Counted from the stretch's first letter, positions 44,501 through 54,279 are shown. The stretch is DNA of 64,000 nucleotides from Marinomonas communis (GCF_004363305.1 NZ_SNZA01000004.1:248001-312000); one strand, 5' to 3'. A program made the numbers and translations. The notes: generated by a model not told the origin, from the sequence alone.

Positions 44501-47500
44501 CTAGGACTTCTTTCGTTCCAGAGCGGTCATGGCCATATAGAAAACCGGTGTAAACAATAAACCAAACACCGTAACACCAATCATGCCAGAGAATACAGCC
44601 ACCCCCATCGCCTGACGCATTTCTGCACCTGCGCCGGTAGCCAACACCAATGGCACCACGCCTGCGGTAAACGCAATGGATGTCATAAGGATCGGACGCA
44701 AACGCAAACGACAGGCGGCCAGTATCGCTTCCAAGCGAGACTCACCCTGATGACGTTTATCACGCGCAAATTCAACCATCAGGATGGCATTTTTACTGGC
44801 TAAAGCAACCAGTACGATTAAAGCTACCCGAGTGAAAATGTTGTTGTCCCCTGAGGTTAACCATACACCCGCTAAAGCAGATAAAATGGTCATCGGTACA
44901 ATCAAAATGATCGCAAGCGGCAGCGTGAGACTCTCGTACTGTGCTGCCAGCACCATAAACACAAGCAGTACCACCAATGGGAAGATATACACCATGGTAT
45001 TACCTGCCAATATTTGTTGGTACGTCACTTCTGTCCATTCAAACGCCATGCCTTTATCAAGCTGCTCATTTAGAATTTTCTCAATGGCCGCCTGTGCCTG
45101 ATCCGAGCTGTAACCGGGCGCTGGGTTACCATTTAACTCAGCAGTAGGGTAACCGTTGTAGTGCATCACACGATCCGGACCAATGGTTGGTTCCACAGTT
45201 AGAATCGAGCCCAACGGCACCATCGCTCCGGCATTATTGCGGACCTTTAAGCGCAAAATCTGCTCAGGGTCCACCCTATGTTCAGCTTCAGCTTGGGCAT
45301 TTACCTGATAGGTTTTGCCAAATAGATTGAAATCGTTGACGTACGCTGAACCTAAATAGATCTGCAGCGTTTCAAATACCTGATCCAACGGAATGCCTTG
45401 CAATAAGGCCTGCTCGCGATCCACTTCAATGTCCATTTGCGGCACCTGAATACGAAAGCTTGAGAACACGCCAGTTAAGGCTGGATCTTGGTAAGCCGCA
45501 TTCATTACTTTTTGCAGATTGGCAAACAAGGCATCAAAGCCTAAGCTGGCACGATCTTCGATCTGTAGTTTAAAGCCCCCAGTTGAACCAAGCCCCAAAA
45601 TAGGCGGCGGAGGAAAGATCGCCACAAACGCCTCATCAATAGTGCTGAAGCGGCCATTCAATTGACCTGCAATGGCACCAGCAGACAATTCTGGCGCTTT
45701 ACGCTCAGCAAACTCATCCAGTGTCACAAAGACAATGGCACTGTTTGAACTGTTGGTAAAACCATTCACAGAAAGGCCAGGGAATGACACGGTCTGCATG
45801 ACACCAGGTGTCGCCAATGCGATTTGTTCCATTTCACGTACCACGGCTTCTGTTCGGTCTAAACTTGCCGCGTCTGGTAACTGAGCAATCGCAACCAAGT
45901 ACTGCTTATCCTGAATCGGGATAAAGCCGCCTGGCACCTCATCGAATAATTTGAACGTGCCGCCAAGCAAGCCCACGTATACAACGCCAACCACCACACC
46001 TAAACGGATCAGTTTTTTCACACCTTTCTCGTACACTCGCCCACCACGATCAAATAGGCGGTTAAACGGTGTAAACAACCAACGACCAAATATGGCGTTC
46101 ATCATACGTGTTAACGCATCGGGGTTGGCATCATGAGAGCGCAGCAAAATAGCGGATAACGCAGGCGATAAGGTTAGTGAGTTAAACGCAGAAATCAGCG
46201 TTGAAATCGTAATCGTTAGTGCGAACTGTTTATAAAACTGGCCACTTAAGCCCTGTATAAACGCCGTTGGAATAAACACCGCACACAACACTAAAGCAAT
46301 GGCTATGATCGGTCCGGTGACCTCACTCATGGCTTGTCGAGTGGCAGCCACAGGCGACAAACCATTCTCGATATTACGCTCGACGTTTTCCACCACGACA
46401 ATGGCATCATCCACCACGATACCGATGGCTAGAACCAAGCCAAACAAAGACAAGGTGTTGATTGAGACCCCAAGCCACTGCATGACGGCAAAAGTACCAA
46501 CTAAGGAAACAGGCACGGCAATTAATGGAATGATCGAGGCGCGCCATGTTTGTAGGAATAGAATCACCACAATTACGACGAGGACAATCGCTTCCAGTAA
46601 CGTATTGATCACCGCATCAATGGAACCACGTACAAAGACTGTTGGGTCGTAAGCGATTGCATAGTCTACCCCTTGAGGAAAACTCTGGGACAACTCTTCC
46701 ATTTGCGCTCGAACTTGGTTCGACAACTCAATGGCATTCGAACCTGGTCGTTGAAAAATAGGAATGGCGACCGCAGTTTGGCCATTCAGAAGCGCACGAA
46801 GAGAATAGGAATCTTGCCCAAGCTCGATCCTAGCCACATCTTTTAGACGTGTGATAGCACCATTATCATTGACTTGAACGATGATGTTTTCAAATTCATC
46901 AATGCTTTCAAGGCGACCTTTCACATTCAATAAGATTTGGAATTCACTGTCGTTTGCAACGGGTTGAGCACCTAAACTGCCCGCAGCGACTTGCTGGTTT
47001 TGTTCCCTAACGGCCTGCACCACATCACTTGGAATCAAGTCACGGGAAGCTAAAGCATCAGGATCAAGCCATAAGCGCATGGAGTATTTACCACCACCGA
47101 ACATCTGCACATCGCCCACGCCCGGCAAACGCGCCAAAGCGTCTTTGATATAAATATCTGCGTAGTTTGATAGATAGCTAATATCGCGATCACCCTCAGG
47201 CGAGAACAGGTGCACCACCATGGTTAAGTTAGGCGACGATTTCTCGGCGACCACTCCAAGTCGCTGCACTTCCTCGGGTAATCTTGGTAAAGCACTGGAG
47301 ACACGGTTTTGCACTTGTACCTGAGCACGATCCAAGTCCGTTCCCAAAGCGAACGTCAGGGTTAGAGTCATGCGACCATCAGTCGTCGCTTGAGAAAACA
47401 TGTACAGCATGTTTTCCACACCATTCATTTCTTGTTCCAGAGGCGCGGCAACGGTTTCAGCGATGACTTTAGGGTTAGCACCAGGATAGTTGGCCGTCAC

Positions 47501-47638
47501 GACTACAGTCGGTGGGACAACTTCTGGGTATTCACTGACAGGCAACTGAAATAGGGAAATGCCGCCGCCGATCAGAATCAGCAAAGACAGCATCGCCGCA
47601 AAAATAGGTCGACTGATAAAAAAGTGACTGAATTTCAT
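44501..47638 (-). CDS. RND multidrug efflux transporter (HAE1 family, AcrB/MexB-like)
   Basis: A 1045-residue inner-membrane proton antiporter with twelve expected transmembrane helices and two large periplasmic loops. The proton-relay Asp pair is visible in TM4 (GIVVDDAIVVVENVERN, Asp at about 410-411), and the N-terminus FFISRPIFAAMLSLLI is typical. It is 16 bp downstream of its adaptor gene. No outer-membrane channel gene is adjacent, so it probably borrows a TolC-type protein encoded elsewhere. Substrates are likely hydrophobic or amphiphilic drugs, solvents or bile-like compounds. Confidence 0.95.
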   Translation of the reverse strand: MKFSHFFISRPIFAAMLSLLILIGGGISLFQLPVSEYPEVVPPTVVVTANYPGANPKVIAETVAAPLEQEMNGVENMLYMFSQATTDGRMTLTLTFALGTDLDRAQVQVQNRVSSALPRLPEEVQRLGVVAEKSSPNLTMVVHLFSPEGDRDISYLSNYADIYIKDALARLPGVGDVQMFGGGKYSMRLWLDPDALASRDLIPSDVVQAVREQNQQVAAGSLGAQPVANDSEFQILLNVKGRLESIDEFENIIVQVNDNGAITRLKDVARIELGQDSYSLRALLNGQTAVAIPIFQRPGSNAIELSNQVRAQMEELSQSFPQGVDYAIAYDPTVFVRGSIDAVINTLLEAIVLVVIVVILFLQTWRASIIPLIAVPVSLVGTFAVMQWLGVSINTLSLFGLVLAIGIVVDDAIVVVENVERNIENGLSPVAATRQAMSEVTGPIIAIALVLCAVFIPTAFIQGLSGQFYKQFALTITISTLISAFNSLTLSPALSAILLRSHDANPDALTRMMNAIFGRWLFTPFNRLFDRGGRVYEKGVKKLIRLGVVVGVVYVGLLGGTFKLFDEVPGGFIPIQDKQYLVAIAQLPDAASLDRTEAVVREMEQIALATPGVMQTVSFPGLSVNGFTNSSNSAIVFVTLDEFAERKAPELSAGAIAGQLNGRFSTIDEAFVAIFPPPPILGLGSTGGFKLQIEDRASLGFDALFANLQKVMNAAYQDPALTGVFSSFRIQVPQMDIEVDREQALLQGIPLDQVFETLQIYLGSAYVNDFNLFGKTYQVNAQAEAEHRVDPEQILRLKVRNNAGAMVPLGSILTVEPTIGPDRVMHYNGYPTAELNGNPAPGYSSDQAQAAIEKILNEQLDKGMAFEWTEVTYQQILAGNTMVYIFPLVVLLVFMVLAAQYESLTLPLAIILIVPMTILSALAGVWLTSGDNNIFTRVALIVLVALASKNAILMVEFARDKRHQGESRLEAILAACRLRLRPILMTSIAFTAGVVPLVLATGAGAEMRQAMGVAVFSGMIGVTVFGLLFTPVFYMAMTALERKKS

Positions 47639-47654
47639 GTTAGAAAAGCTCTTG

Positions 47655-48800
47655 TTACGCCGATGGTTTAGCGGATGCTAAGGCCAACTCAGCCGTTTTA
47701 ATCGACACATCCCTAGGAGCAATGGTCATACCTGGTCCAACGCGAGCTGGGCCGTTAACCGCGATGCGCTCATTAGGCTGTAAGCCAGATTCAATCACTC
47801 GTAAATCCCCTTCTCTGCGGCCTAGCTGTACTTGGCGGTATTCCAAAACATTGTCTTGATTTACAACCAGTACAAAACGATTCTCTAGATCGGTTCCGAC
47901 GGCGCGGTCTGGGACTAAAATAGTTGGCTGGCTAGCCACTGCTTGCAGCTGGATACGTGCAAAGGCCCCAGGGCGAAGCGCGTCACTGTCTGACTTAAAC
48001 AAAGCTCGAACACGCAGCGTACCGCTCTCAACATTGATCTGGTTATCAATGAAGTCTAGGTAGCCCTGATACTCCGTCTGAGCTTGACCAGACAGCATCA
48101 TCGTTGCTTTGGTTTGACCGTCGGCTTTGACTTGAGAGAAAGCACTGTTCCAAGTGCGCTCGTCCACATCAAAGTACGCATACAACGAGTCTGTCGCGAC
48201 TAACGTCGTTAGCACACTTTGACCCGCTTGAACGTTGTTACCTGCTGTGATGAAAGCATTGGAAACTTGCCCATCAATCGGCGCACGTACTTCGGTAAAC
48301 TGCAGGTTTAAAAGAGCCGCTTCCAATGCAGCCTGCACGGAGGCAAGTTCGGCACGACGTTGCTGTGCAAGGGAAACTCTCGACTCCGCTTGCTCCGCTG
48401 ACATCGCGTTACGGCCTTGTAAGCTTTTGGCGCGATCTGCTTCGGATTGCGCTTGGCTTAAAGCCGCTTGCGCGCGATTCAACTCTGCGGTCAAGCGAGC
48501 AACTTCAGCTGAAAAGGGTCGCGGATCGATTTTGAACAATAGGTCACCACGTTTAACGCGACTCCCTTCTTTAAACGACACCGCATCAATGACACCTGAC
48601 ACACGCGGACGTAAATCCACCTGCTGGGGCGATTCTAGACGTGTGGTAAAGGTGTACTCAGGACTGTATTGGGCATAGACCACTTTTGCCACATCAACAG
48701 GCTGAGCTGGGGGCTGCGTTGCAACCGTTGAATCCGCCTCAGCCGTGCAGCCAACTAAGACAGTTGCTAAAAACAAGACAGAAAAAATTCGCAAAGACAT
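47655..48800 (-). CDS. RND efflux periplasmic adaptor (membrane fusion protein)
   Basis: A 381-residue adaptor lipoprotein. The signal peptide ends in the lipobox LVGC (Cys 18). A lipoyl-like half (RPRVSGVIDAVSFKEGSRVKRG) is followed by an alpha-helical hairpin rich in Ala, Gln and Arg (about residues 100-165), the second lipoyl half (VRAPIDGQVSNAFITAGNNV), then beta-barrel and membrane-proximal domains. It bridges the RND pump to an outer-membrane channel. A near-perfect palindrome about 140 bp upstream probably binds its repressor. Confidence 0.94.
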   Translation of the reverse strand: MSLRIFSVLFLATVLVGCTAEADSTVATQPPAQPVDVAKVVYAQYSPEYTFTTRLESPQQVDLRPRVSGVIDAVSFKEGSRVKRGDLLFKIDPRPFSAEVARLTAELNRAQAALSQAQSEADRAKSLQGRNAMSAEQAESRVSLAQQRRAELASVQAALEAALLNLQFTEVRAPIDGQVSNAFITAGNNVQAGQSVLTTLVATDSLYAYFDVDERTWNSAFSQVKADGQTKATMMLSGQAQTEYQGYLDFIDNQINVESGTLRVRALFKSDSDALRPGAFARIQLQAVASQPTILVPDRAVGTDLENRFVLVVNQDNVLEYRQVQLGRREGDLRVIESGLQPNERIAVNGPARVGPGMTIAPRDVSIKTAELALASAKPSA

Positions 48801-48936
48801 GTACCTAACTCCCGTTGGTCACGATAGCTTCAAAAGAAAGTCGGCAAGTATCTACGAATGGCTTTTAACTCTGTAGCTAGCACCAAGTTGAATTGGTTTA
48901 AACCTAAAGTTAAAAGGAAAGTTAGCCAAAAGTGCT

Positions 48937-48950
48937 TGACCAGTTGGTCA
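48937..48950. promoter_or_regulatory. Candidate repressor operator upstream of the efflux genes
   Basis: TGACCA-GT-TGGTCA has perfect 6-bp half-sites with a 2-bp spacer, typical of TetR-family operators. It lies in the 252-bp space between the adaptor gene and the convergent-end terminator of the dehydrogenase gene. No TetR gene is adjacent; the regulator would be encoded elsewhere. Confidence 0.5.
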
Positions 48951-48960
48951 GCCAATAACA

Positions 48961-48997
48961 TAAAAAAATGGCGCTATCTCCAAGAGACAACGCCATT
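48961..48997 (-). terminator. Terminator of the aminotransferase-dehydrogenase operon
   Basis: On the minus strand AATGGCG...CGCCATT forms an extended stem, with wobble pairs inside and a short loop, followed by a run of seven T residues. It is 56 bp after the dehydrogenase stop. Confidence 0.8.
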
Positions 48998-49052
48998 CAA
49001 GGTTGAGCAGATAACAGTCACACTATCCTGCCCCGGAGGTTTGATACATCAA

Positions 49053-50549
49053 CTACTGCTGACTTGGGAAAGCAAACTGCGCCGCTTCATGGGAAGCGCG
49101 TTTCGGCCAACGTTGGCTAATGGCTTTCTTGCGAGTATAGAAACGCACGCCATCAGGACCGTAAGCATGCAGGTCACCGAACAAAGAACGTTTCCAACCA
49201 CCAAAACTGTGAGAAGCTACCGGTACAGGAAGAGGTACGTTAACACCCACCATGCCGGCTTCCACTTCGTCGCAGAACAGTTCGGCCGCTTCACCATCAC
49301 GAGTAAAGATACAAGTACCGTTGCCGTACTCATGTTCATTGATCAGAGCGATACCTTCTTCAAGGCTGTTCACGCGCACCACACAAAGCACTGGGCCAAA
49401 GATTTCTTCTTTGTAAATGCTCATGTCCGTGGTCACATTGTCGAATAGACAACCGCCAATAAAGTAGCCGTTTTCATGACCTTCTACTTTTAAACTGCGG
49501 CCATCAACCAACAAGTTAGCGCCACTTGCTACGCCTTCATTGACGTATTGCGTCACTTTCTCGAAGTGTTCTTTCGAAATCAGTGGCCCCATTTCAACAC
49601 CCTCTTGAGTGTAGGCACCGACGCGTAACTCATGGATTTGAGGAGTTAGTTTGGCAATCAAACGATCAGCGGTTTCATCACCCACACACACGGCAACAGA
49701 AATGGCCATACAACGCTCACCACAAGAACCAAACGCCGCGCCCATCAATGCGCTGACAGCACCGTCCAACTCTGCATCTGGCATGACAATCGCGTGGTTT
49801 TTCGCACCACCTAGCGCTTGCACACGCTTACCGTTCGCTGTGCCTTGTGAGTAGATGTATTCCGCTACTGGCGTGGAGCCAACGAAGCTCATCGCTTTTA
49901 CTTGTGGTGCTTGAATCAAAGCATCCACCACATCTTTGCCACCGTTGACGACACTCATCACCCCTTTTGGTAGACCCGCTTCGTCTAGCAACTTAGCGAT
50001 GTAAAGAGTAGAACTTGGATTCTTCTCAGAAGGTTTTAAGATGAAACAGTTACCACACACAATCGCCAGCGGATACATCCACAGTGGCACCATCGCAGGG
50101 AAGTTAAATGGCGTGATACCTGCGACAATACCGACTGGTTTGCTGTCGCTCCAGGCGTTAATGCCTGGGCCTGTTGTGCTGGAGTATTCACCTTTCAAAA
50201 ACTCTGGCGCACCACAAGCGTACTCTACGTTTTCGATACCACGCTGTAGTTCACCCAGCGCATCCGGCACGGTTTTACCATGTTCTTCGCTGATCATTTT
50301 AGCGATGGTGTCTTTATTGGCTTCTAACAGCTCTTTAAAACGGTACATCACACGAGCACGTTTTAGCGGCGGCGTTTTCTTCCAAGCGGGTAATGCGGCT
50401 TCTGCTGCGCGAATAGCTTGTTGTACTGTTTCTTGGTTACCCATTTCCATTAGGCACGTTACGGCACCAGTTGCAGGGTTAAAAACTTCAATTGTTTCGT
50501 TGCTGTGGCTAACCATTTCGCCGGCAATCAAATGCGTTACTGTTTCCAT
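49053..50549 (-). CDS. mmsA: CoA-acylating (methyl)malonate-semialdehyde dehydrogenase
   Basis: A 498-residue aldehyde dehydrogenase with catalytic Cys near residue 280 in GERCMAISVAV and FNFPAMVPLWMYP, closely similar to IolA at 20188. It lies 40 bp downstream of an omega-aminotransferase gene. Together they convert beta-alanine, or a similar omega-amino acid, through malonate semialdehyde to acetyl-CoA, as BauA and BauC do in Pseudomonas. Valine catabolism is an alternative, but the other valine genes are absent. I chose the ATG at 50549 over the TTG at 50558. Confidence 0.92.
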   Translation of the reverse strand: METVTHLIAGEMVSHSNETIEVFNPATGAVTCLMEMGNQETVQQAIRAAEAALPAWKKTPPLKRARVMYRFKELLEANKDTIAKMISEEHGKTVPDALGELQRGIENVEYACGAPEFLKGEYSSTTGPGINAWSDSKPVGIVAGITPFNFPAMVPLWMYPLAIVCGNCFILKPSEKNPSSTLYIAKLLDEAGLPKGVMSVVNGGKDVVDALIQAPQVKAMSFVGSTPVAEYIYSQGTANGKRVQALGGAKNHAIVMPDAELDGAVSALMGAAFGSCGERCMAISVAVCVGDETADRLIAKLTPQIHELRVGAYTQEGVEMGPLISKEHFEKVTQYVNEGVASGANLLVDGRSLKVEGHENGYFIGGCLFDNVTTDMSIYKEEIFGPVLCVVRVNSLEEGIALINEHEYGNGTCIFTRDGEAAELFCDEVEAGMVGVNVPLPVPVASHSFGGWKRSLFGDLHAYGPDGVRFYTRKKAISQRWPKRASHEAAQFAFPSQQ

Positions 50550-50597
50550 TGTGTTCAATACCTTTTCTTAACTCGTCAAAAATCAAATGTGTAAAAC

Positions 50598-51935
50598 TTA
50601 ATCCAAAGACTGCAATGTCTCGTGAACAGCGCTAAACAAGCGCTCTAAATCCTCTGCTTGGGCATTGAACGTTGGCCCAAATTGCAACGTGTCACCGCCA
50701 GCACGAACGTAGAAACCTTTGTCCCACAATGCCAACATCGCTTGGTAAGGACGGGCTGTTGGATCACCGTCTTTAGGCTGGATCTGCAATGCCCCCGCCA
50801 AACCGCAGTTGCGAATATCGACTATGTGCTTGGTGCCCTTGAGCGCATGAAGCTTGTCTTCGAAAATCGGTGCAAGTTCAGCTGATTGTGGAATCAAGTG
50901 ATCGCGCTCTAAAAGATCCAGTGTTGCTAACGCTGCCGCACAGGCCACTGGGTGCGCTGAGTAGGTGTAACCATGAGCAAATTCAATGGCATGTCCTGCT
51001 AGATCTTGCTCCATAAAGGTTTGGTAAATCTCTTTAGAGGCAATCACCGCCCCCATAGGGATCGCACCGTTGGTAATCTGCTTAGCAGTGTTCATAATGT
51101 CCGGCGTGACACCAAAGAACTCAGCACCGGTCCATTTACCCATACGACCAAACGCCGTAATAACTTCATCAAAAATCAGCAAGATATCGTGCTGGTCACA
51201 GATTTCACGTAGACGCTGTAAGTAGCCTACAGGCGGTACAATCACACCAGCCGAACCAGACATTGGTTCAACGATAATCGCGGCGATGTTCGATGCATCA
51301 TGCAATTCGATCAGCTTCAGAAACTCATTCGCTAGCGCCACACCACCGGTTTGTGCCATGCCTTTTGTAAAAGCAAGCTCTGGCTGTAGTGTGTGGGGAA
51401 TATGATCGGCATCGAACAGCTGACCAAATGTTTTACGGTTACCGTTAATGCCACCTAGGCTAGTACCGCCAATGTTTACCCCATGGTAGCCGCGAGCACG
51501 ACCAATCAGCTTGGTTTTGCTTGGCTTACCCTTGGCACGCCAGTACGCACGCGCAAGCTTCAACGAAGTGTCCGCACTTTCAGAGCCGGAGCCAGTGAAG
51601 ATCACGTGATCAAGGCCTGCTGGGGTTTTGGCAACAATGCGCTCAGCCAATTTAAAAGACAGCTCATGACCGAATTGGAACGCAGGCGAGTAATCTAATG
51701 TGCCTAATTGCTCAGCGACAGCTTTTTGAATTTCAGCGCGAGAGTGACCGGCACCACAGGTCCATAGACCAGATAAAGAGTCGTAGATATCACGGCCATC
51801 TTTGTCTTTAAACCATGAGCCTGAAGCCTGCGTGATGATACGAGGCGTCTGATGAAATTGACGGTTAGCCGAGAACGGCATCCAGTGTGCGCTAAGGTCA
51901 GCCGACTCACCATTTGAAAATTGAAACAGACTCAT
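50598..51935 (-). CDS. Omega-amino acid:pyruvate aminotransferase (class III, PLP)
   Basis: A 445-residue fold-type I aminotransferase. The N-terminal HWMPFSANRQF segment is typical of the beta-alanine/omega-amino acid:pyruvate group. ARGYHGVN, the PLP-binding Asp in LLIFDEVITAFGRMG, and the Schiff-base Lys in TAKQITNGAIPMGAV are visible. It is the first gene of a two-gene operon with the acylating semialdehyde dehydrogenase, divergent from a LysR gene, which supports beta-alanine or a related amine as substrate. Confidence 0.93.
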   Translation of the reverse strand: MSLFQFSNGESADLSAHWMPFSANRQFHQTPRIITQASGSWFKDKDGRDIYDSLSGLWTCGAGHSRAEIQKAVAEQLGTLDYSPAFQFGHELSFKLAERIVAKTPAGLDHVIFTGSGSESADTSLKLARAYWRAKGKPSKTKLIGRARGYHGVNIGGTSLGGINGNRKTFGQLFDADHIPHTLQPELAFTKGMAQTGGVALANEFLKLIELHDASNIAAIIVEPMSGSAGVIVPPVGYLQRLREICDQHDILLIFDEVITAFGRMGKWTGAEFFGVTPDIMNTAKQITNGAIPMGAVIASKEIYQTFMEQDLAGHAIEFAHGYTYSAHPVACAAALATLDLLERDHLIPQSAELAPIFEDKLHALKGTKHIVDIRNCGLAGALQIQPKDGDPTARPYQAMLALWDKGFYVRAGGDTLQFGPTFNAQAEDLERLFSAVHETLQSLD

Positions 51936-51987
51936 TGTGAAACACTCCGTAAGTTGGTATGGCTATTTTTTCTCACGGATTTAAGTT

Positions 51988-52004
51988 AAGTTAAATACAA
52001 ACTT
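51988..52004. promoter_or_regulatory. Candidate LysR-binding palindrome
   Basis: AAGTT-N7-AACTT forms a 17-bp interrupted palindrome in the 89-bp space between the divergent aminotransferase and LysR genes, 21 bp before the LysR start. This is the usual location for autoregulation and co-control by a LysR protein. Confidence 0.4.
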
Positions 52005-52024
52005 ACTACACTCAGGTTAAGCAA

Positions 52025-52939
52025 ATGCAAAACAAAAAGAAGCGCGCCATCATTAATCAAATTACCGATTTTGATATCAAGCTGATTCGTTTGTTTAAAA
52101 CTGTGATTGAGTGTGGCAGTTATACCGCAGCAGAATCGATTTTAGGCATCACCAAGTCAGCTATTTCTATTCAAATGAGTGACTTAGAAAAGCGCTTAGA
52201 TATGAAACTCTGCCATCGAGGCAGAGGTGGCATTACTCTTACTGAGGAAGGTGAGGCGGTGCTCAATCTGGCGGAAGTGCTCTTGGCATCGATAGAGCAA
52301 TTCCGCAGTGATGTGAATCAGATCAACAATGATCTACGTGGCGATTTAAACATCGCGTTGGTAAATAACCTCGTCACACAACCGCATATGCGGATCACAC
52401 ATGCGCTGAAGGATGTGCGTGCTTTGAGTGATAAAATTAACATCAACATTACCATGTCCACACCGAGCGACATTGAGAAAGGCGTGATCGATGGTCGCTT
52501 TCACGTAGGAGCAGTGCCTTCTACCAATAAAGTGTCTGGGCTTGAGTATCGACCCCTTTACACCGAGCGTTACTATTTATTTTGTAGCGACCAACACCCA
52601 TTGTTCATGCAACCGCAACCTGACCAGTCCACTTTGAACCACAGCAACACAGTGGTAACCAGTCACCGCATGACCCCAAATGCCATCGCAATGCATCAAA
52701 AGTTGAACTGCTGTGCAACGGCATCAGATCACGAAGGTATCGCTTTCTTGATACTCACAGGGACTTACATCGGCTTTTTGCCAGAGCACTACGCAGAATA
52801 TTGGGTATCTAAAGGTCGTATGAAAGCCTTACTGCCCCAGCAATACTATTTCGAGTCAGAAATTAACCTCACCACAAAACGTGGTGCTCAGTTTAACCAA
52901 ATATTAAATCAGTTCTTAGAATGTGTTGGCGCAGACTAA
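52025..52939 (+). CDS. LysR-family transcriptional regulator of the adjacent catabolic operon
   Basis: A 304-residue LysR protein with N-terminal HTH (KTVIECGSYTAAESILGITK, then SAISIQMSDLEKRL) and a C-terminal periplasmic-binding-like effector domain. It is divergently transcribed from the aminotransferase-dehydrogenase operon across an 89-bp intergenic space, the classical arrangement for an activator responding to the pathway substrate. The first residues (MQNKKKRAIINQ) are basic. Confidence 0.9.
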   Translation: MQNKKKRAIINQITDFDIKLIRLFKTVIECGSYTAAESILGITKSAISIQMSDLEKRLDMKLCHRGRGGITLTEEGEAVLNLAEVLLASIEQFRSDVNQINNDLRGDLNIALVNNLVTQPHMRITHALKDVRALSDKININITMSTPSDIEKGVIDGRFHVGAVPSTNKVSGLEYRPLYTERYYLFCSDQHPLFMQPQPDQSTLNHSNTVVTSHRMTPNAIAMHQKLNCCATASDHEGIAFLILTGTYIGFLPEHYAEYWVSKGRMKALLPQQYYFESEINLTTKRGAQFNQILNQFLECVGAD

Positions 52940-52997
52940 TGGCTGGTTTGTAATAGCCAGCTAATAAAATTGATCAAACGCAAAATCAGCAAACAAG

Positions 52998-53031
52998 ATG
53001 CAAATCAATAACGAGAATGATTTGCATAAAA
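52998..53031. promoter_or_regulatory. 10-bp inverted repeat and Fur-box-like site
   Basis: ATGCAAATCA (52998-53007) and TGATTTGCAT (53018-53027) are perfect complements ten bases apart. The 19-mer at 53013-53031 agrees with the consensus Fur box at 12 of 19 positions by my count, a moderate match. It precedes the iron-type binding-protein gene by about 65 bp. Confidence 0.4.
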
Positions 53032-53094
53032 ACCAATCCTAATGTTTAATGGCGCCGTTTTTTAGTTTTCACACGCCAATAGGATTAGGATCAT

Positions 53095-54189
53095 ATGAAA
53101 ACCTTTGCTCTAGCCGCCCTAAGTGCCGCCTTGATAAGTGGTGCTGCACAAGCCGAAATGACCACTATCAAGGATGTTTTAGGCCGTTCCGTCGACATTG
53201 ATGTTCCAGCTCAACGTGTGGTCTTAGGTTTCTATGCCGAGGACTATATGGCCATCGGTACAGAGCAAGCCTTTGACAACGTAGTCGGTATCTCCCGTGA
53301 TACATGGGAAGCATGGCGCCCAGCGAGCTGGAAGCTTTACACAGACTACCGCCCTTCCCTAAAAGACATCCCAGACGTGGGTGAAATCGAATCGCAAACC
53401 TTCTCTGTGGAAAAAGTACTCAGCCTCAATCCTGATGTCGTACTGCTGGCTGATTGGCAGTACAAAGGCCTAGGTATGGACGTTGATACACTGGAAGATG
53501 CAGGCATTCCAATCGTTGTGGTGGATTACAATGCGCAAACTCTTGAGCGCCATTTACAAAGTACACACATCATCGGTGAACTAACTGGCCAAGAAGCTCG
53601 AGCAGATAAAATCGCTGACGAGTACGAAACTCTGGTCACGAATATCCACACTAAGATTGCAGACGCGGGATTGAAGAAACCACGCACTTATATCGAATTC
53701 GGTAACCAAGGCCCAAGTGAGTACTCATTTACCTACGGTAAAAACATGTGGGGTGCCATGGTCTCTAGCGCAGGTGGCGATAACATCGCTGCACCGTTTG
53801 TGGAATGGTGGGGGCCGATTAACCCTGAACAAGTGATTGCCTCTAACCCCGAAGTGATCTTTATCGCAGGTACCGAAAGCGGTAAAAAATCAGACGCTAT
53901 GGTGATGGGCCAAGGCATTGATCGTAAGGTTGCGCTACAGCGTCTTGCAGGCTTTACCAAACGCCCTGGTTGGGAAGACCTAAGTGCTGTTAAGTCTCAG
54001 CGCGTATACGGTATTTATCAAGGTGCTTCACGTACCATTCTTGACGGTAGCATGCTGCAATTTATCGCCAAAGCTCAATACCCAGAGCTGTTTGCCGACC
54101 TAACGCCTGAACAAAACTACCTAGATTTCTACCAGCGTTACCTACCTGTGACGCCTTCAGGAACATTTGCTGTCAGCCTGACGAAATAA
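53095..54189 (+). CDS. Orphan iron/siderophore-type ABC binding protein
   Basis: A 364-residue periplasmic protein with a signal peptide (about residues 1-20, ending AQA) and a type III (FhuD/TroA-like, PF01497) binding fold. VLGRSVDIDVPAQRVV is the usual opening, and LSLNPDVVLLADW and VIASNPEVIFIAG are visible, with a long backbone helix between the lobes. No permease or ATPase gene is nearby, so it must partner with an importer elsewhere or act as a sensor. A Fur-like site upstream supports an iron role. Other metal chelates or cobalamin are possible. Confidence 0.82.
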   Translation: MKTFALAALSAALISGAAQAEMTTIKDVLGRSVDIDVPAQRVVLGFYAEDYMAIGTEQAFDNVVGISRDTWEAWRPASWKLYTDYRPSLKDIPDVGEIESQTFSVEKVLSLNPDVVLLADWQYKGLGMDVDTLEDAGIPIVVVDYNAQTLERHLQSTHIIGELTGQEARADKIADEYETLVTNIHTKIADAGLKKPRTYIEFGNQGPSEYSFTYGKNMWGAMVSSAGGDNIAAPFVEWWGPINPEQVIASNPEVIFIAGTESGKKSDAMVMGQGIDRKVALQRLAGFTKRPGWEDLSAVKSQRVYGIYQGASRTILDGSMLQFIAKAQYPELFADLTPEQNYLDFYQRYLPVTPSGTFAVSLTK

Positions 54190-54279
54190 GCCCTGTTCAC
54201 AGCATTTTCCTAACACTCGATAGTGTCTAGTCTTTGACGCTATCGAGTGTTCCATCAAAAATTTCTGATGAGGTTAAGA

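Noticed and set aside
48858-49448. 196-residue plus-strand frame over the mmsA end
   Set aside because: It runs antisense through the conserved C-terminus of the dehydrogenase and through its terminator, so it is not credible.
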